A stretch of 64,000 bases of DNA from Astropecten irregularis (lineage: Eukaryota > Echinodermata > Asteroidea > Paxillosida > Astropectinidae). Position 1 is the stretch's first letter; every line of letters starts with the position of its first letter. The notes under the pieces were generated by a model that worked only from the letters and a program-made list of their open reading frames with translations, ran no database searches and was not told the origin of the DNA. The stretch lies in contig OZ020244.1 of assembly GCA_963971285.1 (NCBI GenBank), positions 30,256,001 through 30,320,000 on the forward strand, read 5' to 3'. Shown here piece after piece: positions 1 to 12,441 of the stretch. The position numbers and the translations under genes are program-made.

Positions 1-12
1 TACGCATAACTA

Positions 13-413
13 CGGAGCCTGCAAAGGGACATTCAATATTTTTTTTTTATCTCGTTGGAACGAGATATTATCTCGTGCAAACGACATAATAGAGAGCTTT
101 CCGTCACACATGAATAGTGCACACATGTACATTGTACATTTAGCTAACAGAACAAGTAACCATTCGAGTGTCTATAGATCCATTTTGACTGATGTATTCA
201 CTAAGCACAAATGACTAAAACAACACTGGTACACAAAGGTAGAGGATGTCATAGTTGCTAAAAAGAAAACTCTAGATGCCGCATGGTTTAAAAGTGTTTT
301 TCTTTATTGTTCCGCTGACGCATCGCATTATATAATATCAGTCTATTCGCACAGGATAATATCTCGTTTGAACAAGATAAAATCTTTTTTCGGATGTTCC
401 TTTGCAGGCTCTG
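13..413. mobile_element. Palindromic MITE with TA duplication
   Basis: Inverted ends CGGAGCCTGCAAAGG (13) and CCTTTGCAGGCTCTG (399-413) are followed inwards by inverted ATCTCGTT..AACGAGAT blocks. TA dinucleotides flank both sides (11-12 and 414-415), as expected of Tc1/mariner-type insertion. There is no coding sequence. Confidence 0.7.
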
Positions 414-415
414 TA

Positions 416-1798
416 GGGTACCTTTGAATACCTAGTTGAAATCTTCCTACCAAGTTGACATATCTCATGGGAGAAGTGAGTTGTATAGTGTACACTGCTC
501 CATGCTCATCAATCATACACTCTACTCTATACACGTCCACTCCTACATTGTGCAGCGCTGGCATGTGAATTGAAAGTTGATCAATTATTCAGTAGTGGCT
601 TGTGCTTTTTATTGACCAGTACATGACATAATGTAATTTGCTGAATATGAACCCAACCAACCATTAAGTCAGTTGCATGCACTGGTGCACATCCACTTTC
701 CAAGAACTGTACGTGATATGATCGACCAATATCAGGCCACAGTTAATTAAGTCTTTGAGACAGATCCCGATCTATACACGAATCCGACTTGCGATTCATG
801 TAATTGGCCCGGTGGTATATCATGGGACGTGCACCCTGCAGTATAGAGTGTGACAGAGCGTAAATTCTTTTGTTGCCACACAGAAGGCGGGCAGGGGACA
901 CTGCAGTAATGGCAGATGGAATGTCATGCCGTCGGATCGGTCTATAGATAGAATTGAAATGTCAGGCCCACCTAAACTCCGTATCTGGGATCATTTTCGT
1001 ACCCGTACTTGTTGTTCATCATCTTGTCCATGATGAACAGTTTCCAGCAATTACATTTAATAGTGATATGAAATCACAACTTTTTATACCAAATATACAT
1101 GAATTACGAGTATAAGTCTTAGGAGGAGTTGTTTGTCTTCCTAATTAATCAGTTTATGGGCCGTTGACCATGAAGGCCAAGGGCTGTTTACTCCGGCAGT
1201 TTCCTGCCTCAGCAATCAGCTGAAGTTATTGACTTCCCCCTTTTCCCTCCTCTACACACACGTTGCCGTGAAACCGTGAAGCTTATGAATGGGAAAAGGT
1301 CAGTTGTTAGAGAGCCACAAGGTGTCCAGGTACGGGCTTCTAGCTGACCGATGACCACACATGCATGATAATCCATGCCTCTCGGGTTCTTTTGAACCGT
1401 CATCAGACCGATTGCTCCGGACATTGGTCACCACGGATGACATCATCATGAACCGTACTACCTCAACCATTTTTTAGAGAAATGTATTTATTTGTATTAA
1501 GATATTGATATCTACTGTACCGAGCCCGAGGCTGTTATTTTTGGTCAGGAATGATTAAGGGAAATATCTCAATATCATTTTACTTGAGGTACTGATGTAA
1601 GAGGCTAGTTGTTTGTATTGCCGACCCAATCCACCCGAGGGATTCACTTTTTATTTTATTTTTATTTATTTTTTTGGGGGGAGATTTTCTTCCACTTCTA
1701 CTGATCATTTTTTTTCATTTGACTGTAAGTTTATTTCCTTCACTTTAAAAACCTAAACCTTGGAGCACAATTTTTTATGTTAGTTTCTATCTCTGAGT
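416..1798. other. Non-coding stretch, nothing recognised
   Basis: Only short chance reading frames are present. No repeat, RNA or splice-bounded coding block was recognised. Confidence 0.5.
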
Positions 1799-2151
1799 TT
1801 AAAGGTAGTATCATACTTTGGTAGCATACCAAAACAGAAATCTTCACAGATTCACCTTCAAGTTACAGGGTATAAAGATGGTGATGGTAGAAATATACTG
1901 TTAAAATGTTTCTGCCTGAAATGCTATATTTATCAAGGAAAGAGTAAAACCAGCGATAAAAAATTATTTTTGATCTTTTAAAAGATCAGAAATAAAAGAG
2001 AAAAGACTTAAGAAATACTGTGGCCGTTTTTCACTGTTTTCTCAAAAAGTGGGCACCGTATGGGAGTGAAATTTTCACAAATGACTGTTACTGTATGTGC
2101 CCATGAATCTGCATTTCTTTGACAAAAACCAAAGCATGATACTACCTTTAA
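1799..2151 (-). mobile_element. TTAA MITE, family 1, copy 1
   Basis: The element is bounded by TTAA on both sides, with inverted ends AGGTAGTATCATACTTTGG and CCAAAGCATGATACTACCT and a palindromic core around GATCTTTTAAAAGATC. A TTAA target is typical of piggyBac-type transposition. Strand here refers to the orientation relative to copy 2. Confidence 0.85.
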
Positions 2152-2849
2152 AGTTTGTATATTGGTTTTAGCCCTAGGTCGTTGTAGGTATTTTCTCTGC
2201 ACCCTCCCATTCATTCTTGTCACGTACATGTAACGCATCATACAACACGAATATTATTAACAGTGCATTTTTACGAGTTAATTTTAGGGAATTCGGGAAA
2301 ATGTTTACGGGGCAATTTTAGGGAATTTAATGCCTTAAATGATATTTCATTTAAGGTTCAAAAGCACAAGAATTTAGGATGAAAGAAATCCAGTGTTTTG
2401 ACATAAAAATGACTGATTTTAAAGAATGCAAACTAATTGTCACATACTGTAAATATTGAATAGTACAGTTTTTAAAAGTTCATTCTATAGGGAATTCCGA
2501 TTGCTTTATAGTTAACCATTCCATGATAAGTATACATTTTCTCTTTTTCTTTCAATTTATTTTTGACAAACAGATCTTCAGTTTATTCACATGATATTTC
2601 ATTTAAGGTTTACAAGAATATAGGATGAAAGAAATCCAGTGTTTTTTGACTAAAATGACTGATTTTTGTTCAATGGCAGGCATGTAAATAAGATCAACAT
2701 CAGTACTGCACAATGTCCAGGTGAAAATCTACCATGTACCGCGACATGTAATTGGGCTAGTTTCTGGAGAGTTTATTGCAGTGCCTCTCTATAAGACAAT
2801 AAGAAGACACAAAACAATCCTAATTAGTTTCTTTCTTCATTGTTATTCA
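2152..2849. repeat. Spacer with an 80-bp direct repeat pair
   Basis: The block 2341-2420 (starting gatatttcatttaaggtt) recurs in the same orientation at 2593-2667 with few differences. No gene is seen. Confidence 0.7.
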
Positions 2850-3096
2850 CCAATTTCATAGAGCTGCTTAAGCACCAAAATTTGCTTAAGCATCAAAAAC
2901 CTTGGTAAATAACATCAGTATGCCAACCAAAACTTTTTGGGAATGTTATGCTCAGCAAACAATGGCTGAATACAAGTCAAAAGCAGTTAACATAACAAGA
3001 AAATTTGGTTGGTACAGTAATCCTGTTTGATCAAGGAATGCTTTTCATGCTTTAAAAGCAAATGTTGTGCTTAAGCAGCTCTATGAAATTGGCCCC
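2850..3096. mobile_element. Palindromic element, GGCCAATTTCA family, type P copy 1
   Basis: The ends CAATTTCATAGAGCTGCTTA and rc TTAAGCAGCTCTATGAAATT are inverted repeats that continue inwards as TAAGCACCAAAATTTGCTTA. Related copies lie at 26494, 42203, 55333, 59025 and 61148. Confidence 0.75.
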
Positions 3097-4284
3097 AGGC
3101 ATGGAGAAGGGGGAAGTAATAGCTACATGAAGGATAATAAATAATAATAATAAAATGAATTGTTACCGCTCACACATCTGTCCTGTCCAAAAGACACTTG
3201 TGGCGCATAAAACAAAGAATAGGCCTATATCACAATTGGTTCATCACAAGAAAATAACACAAATATAGATCATGGCCGGTGCTTAGCTTGTGGCTTTTGC
3301 TGATAATGAGGCCTCTTGCTCAAGCAGGGGGATGAAAGGGAGGATATCCCCCCCCCCTTTCCTCAGCAGCGAGCCAGATGTATACTATTTACCCACAAAC
3401 TGACAAAAATTGGTGATGTTAACATGACAAGTTAGAAATAACAGGCAATCACAGCTGGTCATGAACCTGAATTACCCGAAATAACATCAATTTGAATCTA
3501 GTGCCGAGGCAGAACCTTCCAGCAGACACAGAGCCTGAATGACAAGGGGGAACAGGCTAGAAAGGCTACAAGCGCAACCTGATATCCTGACAGATTCAGA
3601 CAAATTATAGCCCGCAAAACAGCCTGTATGGTGTATGGTTGCACTCTTTAGGGGTGTACGGAGGCAGGAATCAACACGAGAACGGCAAATTATGTAGATA
3701 TTTTTTTAAGGACATCAGTCAATTGTTGTTTCAGGAGAAAGTTGAAGAGAGAGATCGAGAGAGAGAGAGAGAGAGAGAAAGGTGAAATGGATTGATGTAG
3801 GACTTGGAGAGACTTACAAGCTAATGGTACCATGGTGTAGCCTATTGATTACTGTACACAGTTCACAAATTGACAAAGACTAGAGCTGTGCATTACAATG
3901 TATTTGTCACAGTGCCCTCTTGCTCACACGTACAGCTACGTCTAAAATGTCACGGAATGAAGTTCAGGCTGCATCACTAGACATATCGAAGCCTTGTCAT
4001 ATGGATGGCCAGCAATGAAATCAGCCTGATAAAGGCTCGAGTCTGCCCTGCACGTGACGTACTGGTTCCATTAGCAAAGTTTTCTACACAAAGCTGATAA
4101 ACTAATAAGTCTGTCTACAAGAGAAGACATCCATGATACTGACCAATTTACCAAATGTCTTCCACTTCAACCTGCTTTCCCATGACCTCAAAATCCCCTT
4201 TTTTTGTCTGTTTGTCTTTTTCTGCACCATTTAGTAACTTGGTAATTAATGCCTGGGTGACTCTGTCTAAATAGCCCGATTGGT
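3097..4284. other. Non-coding stretch with a (GA)n tract
   Basis: A GA microsatellite occurs at about 3744-3780. Nothing else was recognised. Confidence 0.5.
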
Positions 4285-4649
4285 TTAAAGGTCATATCAT
4301 ACTTTGTTTTTCAGCAAAGAAATACAGATTCATGGGCAAAAATATCAAGACAGATACAGTAACAGTTATCTGTGAACATTTCAGTCCCATAAATTCCCCA
4401 CTTTTTTAGAAAACAGTGAAAAACAGCCACACTATTTCTTAAGTCTTTTCTCTTTTGTTTTTGATCTTTTAAAAGATAAAAAAGATTTTTGGTTGCTGTT
4501 TTACTAATTTCTGGATAAATACACCATTTCAGACGGAAAAATTTTAACGGTATGTTTCTACCACCACCATCTTCATACACTGTAAGTTATACGTAAATCT
4601 GTGAACATTTCTGTTTTGGTTTCTTACCAAAGTATGATACTACCTTTAA
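4285..4649 (+). mobile_element. TTAA MITE, family 1, copy 2
   Basis: A complete copy of 365 bp with TTAA at both borders and the terminal 19-bp inverted repeats. I use its orientation as the reference for this family. Confidence 0.85.
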
Positions 4650-6186
4650 CTCCTGGTGCTAAATGAGGGCTTTTAGCATAGAAATCCAATCCAGCAAATC
4701 ACTGCAAGCTGTGAGAGTGATCAGTGTCAAGTTGGATGTGATTATTACTGATGATGCATGGCTTGATTCTGGGTGGGGTTTGGGGGTTGGAGAATGGAGA
4801 TACAGGGGGAATGATAGGAATTATTTGGATAACTTGATAGGTTTCCTCTTTCTATTGCTGGATACATAGATACACTCCAGGCCCTAGGATGGGTCAGAGG
4901 ATCTAGTTACTTGAAATGTCTTAAATCTGGGTCAAAAAAGGAGAAGAAGAAGATCTAAGAAAGAGAAAAATGTCAGCCAGGTTTTCATTTTGTTTTCTAG
5001 CTTGCAATTTGACATTGCCCTTTGCCTCAAAAATGTTATCACATTCAGCAAATACTAGAGAAAATTAAGGTAGCACTTAAAGACTAAGTATGAGAAAAAC
5101 TACATCAGCTTTCGTAGTAACAACAACCTCATTAGATGTAATGTAGTGGAGCATCATCAACATGAGTATATAAACTATTTATAAGTAAATATTAGCTAAA
5201 GAAGGGCTCAAATGTAGTACTAGCCCAACATAGTGTCTAGCAAAATCCACTCTGGGCTAGCTATCTTCAATTCCTTGGTTGCCTGGTGGGCTAGGAAAAA
5301 ACAAGAACCATCCTGTTAAGGCATGGTCTGGTAAAAATCTAAACAGGCTAGTAAAATCGGATGTAAGCTGGTGCGGTGGATTAGCCAGGACTAAAAAGAA
5401 GTTAGCGCAAGCCCTGCTAAAGGAACATGTACACGTACAGTATGTTCTATACAGTGTACCTTTAATCAATGCAATTGAACTCAGTGAATTCATTTTGCTG
5501 TCTGTCTTGCATGAGACAGAGAGGATGCTTATACGCGTAGGTTTCTCGGATTTTTAGTTGTCAGGTGAAAAGCAGTATCTCGTTTCGGCTGCCGGCTCAA
5601 AATTGATTTGGATGTAGGACAAGTAGGGGGGTAGTGTGAGGGAATTGAGGCATACACTCGAACGCAACCGGCAGTGTTTACTCTGGAATAAGAAAGAGGC
5701 TTGACACATTTGGGTTTTTTTGTTTTTCTTCTTTCCTCTCCCCGTCTTTATTTCATTGGGTATTTGTGTAAGTATTTTTTTGGTCACTGTCGGGCGACAT
5801 GTTTTTTTCTTATTTTTGTTGAGGGTTGTGTGGCAAAGCATTTTGATTTGTAGTGGCAAAAGTAATTTGCTGCATACTTTCACTCTGTGTACAAGGGAAC
5901 ACTTCAGCGGATGGGAGCTTGTGGGAAGAAATTTATGGAGCACCGAAGCAAACAAAAACCACGTGGATACAGTGCGTGGCAAAGGTATCGATTCATACAG
6001 TAGGTATCATACAGTAGGTATAATGATGTATGCATCAAGGAAGGTTGGGACCAGTGGTGAGCGGGGAGACGCCATTGTCATCAGGACAACTGCATATCAT
6101 GATGAGTCTCTCTGATTTGTAACTTCTTTTTCCGGCTGTGGCCCTGAGAAGCCAGCCAAGACTTCAAAGTCCAACCTGAGAAGTAT
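4650..6186. other. Non-coding stretch, nothing recognised
   Basis: The open frames of 90-140 codons here read through T-rich tracts on both strands and resemble no protein family I know. Confidence 0.45.
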
Positions 6187-6308
6187 AGTGGGAGACTTTA
6201 GAGAACCAGTCTTCGAGTCAACCGCGCATGCACAACAGCGCAGGTGCAAAACAACGCGCGCATATGCTCACGCTACTTGAAGACCGGTTCTCAAACGTTT
6301 CCCATTGT
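6187..6308. mobile_element. Palindromic element with CG-alternating core, copy 1
   Basis: The ends GTGGGAGACTTTAGAGAACC and rc GGTTCTCAAACGTTTCCCA are inverted. The middle holds alternating purine-pyrimidine stretches such as CGCGCATATG. A second copy is at 62067-62205. Confidence 0.7.
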
Positions 6309-7440
6309 TTTGATCCAAGGGAATTAATATGCCTTTTAGATGTTTACACAGAGACTACAGATCCTGTGGCCTTGGTTACCTTTGTCTTTACATGGATCCC
6401 TCCTGGAAATTGCCCCATAGACAATTCAGTTGCTACTGTCCCATTACCTAGGAATGCCCTTGCACCATCCAAACTTTGGGGGCGTTCAGACGCAGAACTT
6501 AAAGTGGTCTATACCTGTTTAAACTGAAAAGTGTGACTGTGTCTACCTACTTGTGTCTGAACGGTCTACGATAGACTGTTTTCGGTGCTAAAAACTTAGA
6601 CCGCCGAGGAGGAATTGTCAAGACTTCGTAGACCGGTCTACAAATGGGCCTTAAGGCATCTGAACAGTTTATCTCAACCACATCCAGTTTAACTTGACCT
6701 CGAGCGGGTGTATAAACTCACCGGTGATTTATGTCACAACTTGTGAATTAAGGGAAGTTCGGTCGGGAGTTGTGCGACACAAGTGACCTCTAAACACCAG
6801 AGATAGACCGTTTTTAGTTTAACCCTTGTAGCATATTATGAACGCAAGGGGTTTGGGATGAAATGTTTACCTCCCGTTTTGACCGCGGTCCCCGGACTGC
6901 GATTGAACAAATTCAACATAGACTTTCATTGCAAGCTTGCCTATTACCGATGCATAATTTCAAAGTGACTGACATTGTCACCGTCGGGAACTCTTCATGC
7001 CCTTGATTATACACAACAGAAGCACTCCAAATGTACAGCAATAATTGTGGACGTATTGTGTTTACTTTCATAACATCTCAAACAAATATCAAATGTCATG
7101 GTTGGAATACAAGATATCTTTAGAACTCACGGCCAAGTAGATTCCAGTTCAAAGTTAAATTTTCAGGGTTTTTCTTGTCTAGCCCTGAAAATGCAAAGGG
7201 GAATTGACACATTGAGGAAGATTCTCATGTGCATCTCTGGGCCGACCACAAGTACTTTCACAAATAACTTTCATTAAAAAAAGAAAATCATGTCATGGGG
7301 GATCTTTTGAAGCCTTTATCATTGTCAGTGAAAGCTGTGACTTGTAACTGAGCAAATATTTAGTCTCTGTGGGTTTTAATGATAGTCTGAGGTACACTCT
7401 TCTATGTGGGTGTGGGGAGGGGGGCATAACACAGTTGTCA
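6309..7440. other. Non-coding stretch with a possible palindromic element
   Basis: GTTCAGACGC (about 6485) and its inverted counterpart GCATCTGAAC (about 6657) may bound a degenerate MITE. The rest is unrecognised. Confidence 0.35.
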
Positions 7441-8000
7441 ATGGAGTTAATCCTGACAGTGATGGAGGTCTCGAGGCCGGTTTTGGAAGGGCTTTGTCTC
7501 GGCCTCAGTCTTGCTGTATGATGACTCGGTCTTGGTGTTGGCCTTGGCCTCAGCACCTCCTGGCCTCGGAAAATGGGCCAAGGCCGGTTCAAGGCCGACA
7601 GTTTGGACTCAAATTTCCCAATACTTATTATAGGTTTTCGCAGTTGAATCTTCACCCTGTATAGGTCACGTTAACAACGGACCCTACGTGATACCCATTG
7701 ATCTGCATGGATCATACACTCTGTGCTGCCATGTGCGATGCGCGTGTTGAGTCTGGACTCAAAATTCAAACGCAAATCGTTGATCTAGACTGTATGTAAC
7801 ACAAACAAAGTTTTGGGGTTGCAGCAATAAGTTTATATGAACATCTGATGATTTCCGAGTAAAAGAAAATTACATGTACATGTATTGTGTGTGCACTAAA
7901 CAACCGGCCTTGGCCTCGAACACTTGGCCTTGGCCTCGGAGACCCAGGACTCGGCCTAATTGGCCTTGGAAGTTGTGGACTCAATTCCAACACTGATTCC
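7441..8000. repeat. Two GGCCTTGGCC-rich clusters
   Basis: Clusters at about 7467-7610 and 7905-7990 are built from variants of GGCCTTGGCCTCG. Both end in a GGACTCAA block, suggesting a local duplication or two copies of one repeat. Confidence 0.5.
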
Positions 8001-8526
8001 TGATGATGACAGGAGCAATTTTCACCAGAGGTGTAACATTGAGAGATCACTAGAACACTGAGAAAATCCCAGTGATAATCCTCAATAGATGTGACAGATA
8101 TGTCCTAAAGCCATGCATGTTCCTAACTTACCAGCCAGATTTGAAAAGTGACAGCATCTACCGGTACATGTACAGTGTGTAGGTTTATTGAAGTCACAAC
8201 ATGGGCTTAAAAATCTCTTAGATTTTCTATCTCTCAAGGCCCCCACTTATACATGTACCCACCCCCGTGGAGCGTACGTTCATACATTAATCAAAACAAA
8301 TGATGAAATCAATTTGACAGTTTGAGGGAAGTTATGCACTTAAGTTCACCGAGCATCACTGTCTCTTTGCTGTAGTCTGAATACAAGAAGGACTGACAAA
8401 AATACTGACCGTAATAAATCCCTCTGCAGTTATGCTAGAAAATCCCTGCAGTAGGTTTTTGAAAGTGGCTTCTTACATTCCATATCCGGTCAGTGAAATC
8501 AATATTTTGCAAACTGCTTCCTCCTA
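8001..8526. other. Non-coding stretch, nothing recognised
   Basis: No repeat or coding block was recognised. Confidence 0.45.
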
Positions 8527-8748
8527 GTCGATGGCTACAATGAGAGGAACGCAAATGAAATCATGAGTGAAATTACCCTGAGGGAAGATGGTTTAAGGGA
8601 TAGGTCTTAAAGAAGAAGAAGAGGGAGACCAAAAAAAGATGAAAATTTATTGATGGAAACAGTACGTCAAGAATATGAAGAAGGAATAGTGGTCGATACA
8701 GAGACGAAAGAGCGAGATCATGTAATGCAGACTTTAAATGACATTTAA
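8527..8748 (+). pseudogene. Coding-like fragment with one internal stop, AT-hook-like block
   Basis: One frame reads VDGYNERNANEIMSEITL to RDRS, then TAA at 8608-8610. It continues in the same frame as RRRRGRPKKDENLLMETVRQ and a charged stretch to a TAA at 8746-8748. RRRRGRPKK resembles an AT-hook. I recognise no family. It could be a decayed exon or a chance run in AG-rich DNA. Confidence 0.25.
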
Positions 8749-10394
8749 TTTACTGAATTTGATGTTGTATTTGATGGCGACCTTGCTGCTAAAGAATAGT
8801 GAAAAAATAACAAAACGTGATACCAACGATGACCCCACATTCATGACAATGGTGACAAAACTGTTAACGTGATTTCATTATTCATTTGAATCAGCGATTC
8901 AGTTTGTAAACAATGATTTTCAGGGAAGCAGTGTGCTAAATTGCTAGGGATAAAAATAAACAATAATAATCATTTTTATTTATAAAGCGCAGACAATTCC
9001 ACTTGCAAAGTGATCAAAGGCACTAACTATATAACAAATGAAATGAAATAATGATTCTTTTTTATCAAAAACTGTAAAGACATATCATATGTATGCTGTT
9101 TTTCCAGGCTGTAAGATTACATCAAAGTCATGTTTATTTTGCTTGTGTAAGCAAAGTTTTACTTTCACACAAACAATCCTTCCTCAATTGAATTAGTTTT
9201 AAATTTGGAAGCAATGAATTTCGGGCAAAGGTCCATGTGTCATGAAAAGAAAAGCAGAATGCTATCAAAAGCTTGAAATGCTTTTAACAAACACTCATCA
9301 TAAAGGAAGAAAAACATACAGTTGTGATTATAAGGAAAAAGTAAAAAGGCATGTTTTGGCAAGAAATTCTGAGAAAGGGAAGAATACGAAATTAGTCGGC
9401 ATGTCGTCAACTTATGTCACTTTGAGAAAGATCCTGCTTGGATCGAAATGCAATTGATATTTTTCAGGTCATTTTGGCTGATGAGCAGTTTGCAGCAGTT
9501 TATTACTTGTATTGAACTTCTGTCACTCGTTTTTTGTTTTCACTGCAACACTGTTGTACTCATCTTGTGTTTTAGGGTGTTTTGTTTTCTTCTTATTTTC
9601 TCCGAGGGTATTATCGTATCTGAGGTGCCGTCTGTCACTGGCTCCTCCAAGCTCATTTTGGCACACGTACTTTGCGTCCTCATTTCCCGGCTGAGATCGG
9701 GAACAGAGATATACTTGTTTGCCGTGATGAGAGCCAGGAGGAAATCTTGTCTTATGCATGCTGCCGCGTCGGTAAATGATTTAGGTCTACGTAAGCTCTA
9801 CACTCAACTGCTTATCGCTCAAAGCACTAAACACTGTCAGATCCGGGCCTCTAATGGCACGTATTGTGTTAGTCGTTGTCGTTGTTGTTGTTGTTCCAGC
9901 GCAGTTTCGCTCCGACAGCCGCATTTATTAGACAGAAAGAGAGAAGAAGAAAGAAAAATGCCGTCGGTAAACATGCGGAAGATTTGTAATGAATGTATTG
10001 CCTGAAACCTTGACCGCGGTACTCGATGCATGTGTGAGTACGTTACATAGATTGTGGGCTTTATGCAATTCTTACTAATTTGTGTTGACGGCTACATGTT
10101 TACATCATACATTGTGTATATAGGCTCTGCCTCTATTCAAGAATAATTCTCCATTAAATACATGTCAGCTCTTACTGAATTGTCTGATTGGTTGGTCAGT
10201 GTATGTTGAGTCATTACAAAAAAGGTGATTTCCATATAAAATATGACTATCTTTACTATTGTTAAAAGGTTTCATGTTTTCATTACAAATAACCCTGATA
10301 ATGCTTGTACAGTGTTTTTGTCATCATTTTTGCGATTGTACTACTTATTGTTATAAAGGCTAGAGACATCAATGAATTATATGCATACCATGTG
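8749..10394. other. Intergenic stretch with a SINE-tail-like fragment and unexplained reading frames
   Basis: About 8955-8995 on the minus strand ends in GCGCTTTATAAAT plus ATT-rich sequence, like the tail of the SINE at 13.86 kb. The 185-codon frame at 9448-10005 is Cys/Leu/Phe-rich, runs through a GTT microsatellite (9880-9895) and resembles nothing known, so I do not call it a gene. Confidence 0.4.
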
Positions 10395-10500
10395 CTGTAG
10401 GCCATGATCTTTTAAAGATCAAAATTGCTTTTGGTCGTTGGTTTGACTCTTTTCTTGATAAATACAGCATTTCAGGCAGAAATAAATTGAGCGATATGCT
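10395..10500 (+). mobile_element. TTAA MITE family 1 internal fragment
   Basis: Matches the central and right-central part of the family (GATCTTTTAAAGATC, then GATAAATACAGCATTTCAGG). Both ends are missing. Confidence 0.65.
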
Positions 10501-10524
10501 ATATTCAATGCTAAATACATAGGA

Positions 10525-10658
10525 CAATCAATGGAAGTAATAAACTGCTACCAACTCCTCAACAGCCAAAATAATTACCTGAAATATTATGAAATGCTTG
10601 GAGTTATGATTGGAGTTACTAGGATCAAAATGTCAGGCCCTCGTAACTCCAAGCACAT
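10525..10658. repeat. Dispersed repeat U, copy 1
   Basis: Contains GTAATAAACTGCTACCAACT followed by ATGCTTGGAGTTA and, inverted, TAACTCCAAGCA. It shares blocks with 36194-36280, 34240-34297, 61720-61840 and 62433-62490. Confidence 0.6.
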
Positions 10659-11792
10659 TATAGGATAATGTGGGAGCTGGATAGTACAGATACATGTAAA
10701 TGGATGTACTGTACATGTTATATGGAAGCCAGTCAAGCCATGTAATACATGTACAAATGGTGCCCCATATTAACTTGATGGAAATGACTATGGTATAAGC
10801 ACACTGTCATCAGAGACTCTTAATGATGTTTGTCATAGCGTGTCCTTAAAACCACACCGATATTAACCTGGGACCACAGGTCTAGAGAGAATTACACGTC
10901 CACTAATAGGTTTCTGCATTGCAATTTGCCAAATATTGATTCTGCCTGATTTCCGTGTACATGCGTGTAATTGGTAATCGTTTTTGTTTTTCCAGTCCGT
11001 CGTCATCGCTGCATAATTTACATTTTACGCCATTAATTTCAAACATGGATCAGAATGAACACATACGCCTTCCAAGTACCTTGACACCATGATACCAGCC
11101 TCATACGAAGTGCAGACAACCTGCTGTAATGGAAGTTGTAATAGTCAAGTCTATTCATTTCTAATGCCGTTTATAAATAATTCATGTGCAGATCTTTGTG
11201 TCCAGCTCCGTGACCTTCAAGGCCATTGCTTTATAATTCACATCTCTGAAATCCTTTTGACTGCCATTTACAAAAGAGCTTGCCTCTCAAATCCATTGAC
11301 TTTTTTTCCATTATACATGTATAGTGCAGTCCTGGTGCCTCTAATTATACGTGTACACTTGAGCATTTACATGTACAGGCAAGAATGAATTGTTTTGAGC
11401 TTTTTTGTCGTCGTATTCTGACGTCAAACCTTCTTTGAGAGATCCAGCCAGCCGCATCATGCATTGGTGAAATAATTAAACAATGAATTACCTTGTGCAC
11501 TTGATGTCATGTATAAAACAGCTAGCATGTAGGGCCTACATACCTACACGTTTTGAGTGATGGCCACAAAGAAAAAAACCCAAATGTGCAGACTTGCTGA
11601 GTTGGGAATCAAAGTGCATGTGTCCCACCACTGCCTATAAACCGCTATTTATAAGCTTGCCTGTCAATTTGAATTTTGTGCATTACATCGGCAGCCTGCA
11701 GTGGGCCATACATCATGCATATATCACATGTAGGTGGGATATATGGTTTGATTGTGTCAGTTAGATTATAATTCATATAATGACAAGCATCT
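10659..11792. other. Non-coding stretch, nothing recognised
   Basis: Rich in ACATGTA-type words but without a recognisable unit. Confidence 0.45.
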
Positions 11793-11925
11793 GGGGTTGA
11801 TTTCACAAAGTTCATAATTAGATTAATCTTTAAGAAAAGTGTGATGTCACAATACTTTACCATTTAGCGATATTGACAACTCATCAAAGATTGATATGAT
11901 CTTGAGGTTTTGTGAAATCCAGCCC
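11793..11925. mobile_element. Palindromic element, ATTTCAC family, type R copy 1
   Basis: The ends GGGGTTGATTTCACAAAG and rc TTTTGTGAAATCCAGCCC are inverted. The interior contains AGATTAATCTT blocks. Confidence 0.7.
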
Positions 11926-11930
11926 AGTTA

Positions 11931-12026
11931 CGTGATTTCACCAAGCGCTAAGATTAATCTTAAATTAATGTGAATCAATCTTAATTGCTAGGTAAAGTGT
12001 GACGTCCAATGATTTGTGAAATCCAC
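11931..12026. mobile_element. Palindromic element, type R copy 2
   Basis: GTGATTTCACCAAGCGCTAA begins it and TTTGTGAAATCCACC ends it, with TAAGATTAATCTTAA inside. It lies almost head to tail with copy 1. Confidence 0.65.
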
Positions 12027-12040
12027 CACTGGTCATATTT

Positions 12041-12441
12041 AGGTTCGTTCACACACACCATAAAGGACAATTATTTACGTCGCAATTTAAATTGCCATTA
12101 TTTTGCGACATTTTCATACAAGCGCGACCCAATTCGCATCGCTACGATTTCTAAATCAAGCTGCACATGCCCAATTCAGGCTAATGTGTAACACACAATC
12201 GATCGCAGCTGCCTACCGTATGCCTTGCATGATGGGATATAAAAAAAAACAGGTTTTTGGGAGGCGCACCATTATAATGGCAACTATTTGCAAAAAAGAC
12301 ACACTATTAGTGCGATTTGAGTCGCGCTTCAAATCGCAATGATTTTTGTCCACACACAATTAATGAGCACGTTTATATGCATCGCTATTTGAATCGCGAC
12401 CCAAATAATCGCTCTTTTTTGTTGTGTGTGTGTACACACCT
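12041..12441. mobile_element. Long palindromic element with CACACACA ends
   Basis: AGGTTCGTTCACACACACCA on the left matches the reverse complement of the right end (AGGTGTGTACACACACACAA). The inverted similarity continues through ATTATTT(A/G)CGTCGC. There is no coding sequence. Confidence 0.55.

Noticed and set aside
5554..6115. Open frames of 142 codons (minus) and 131 codons (plus) over the same DNA
   Set aside because: Both strands are open through T-rich sequence and neither resembles a protein family.
9448..10005. A 185-codon open frame, one of the longest in the window
   Set aside because: Its composition is odd (Phe/Leu/Cys runs, a Cys-rich run from a GTT microsatellite), there is no recognisable domain, and overlapping frames on the other strand are also open. 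A chance frame is likelier.
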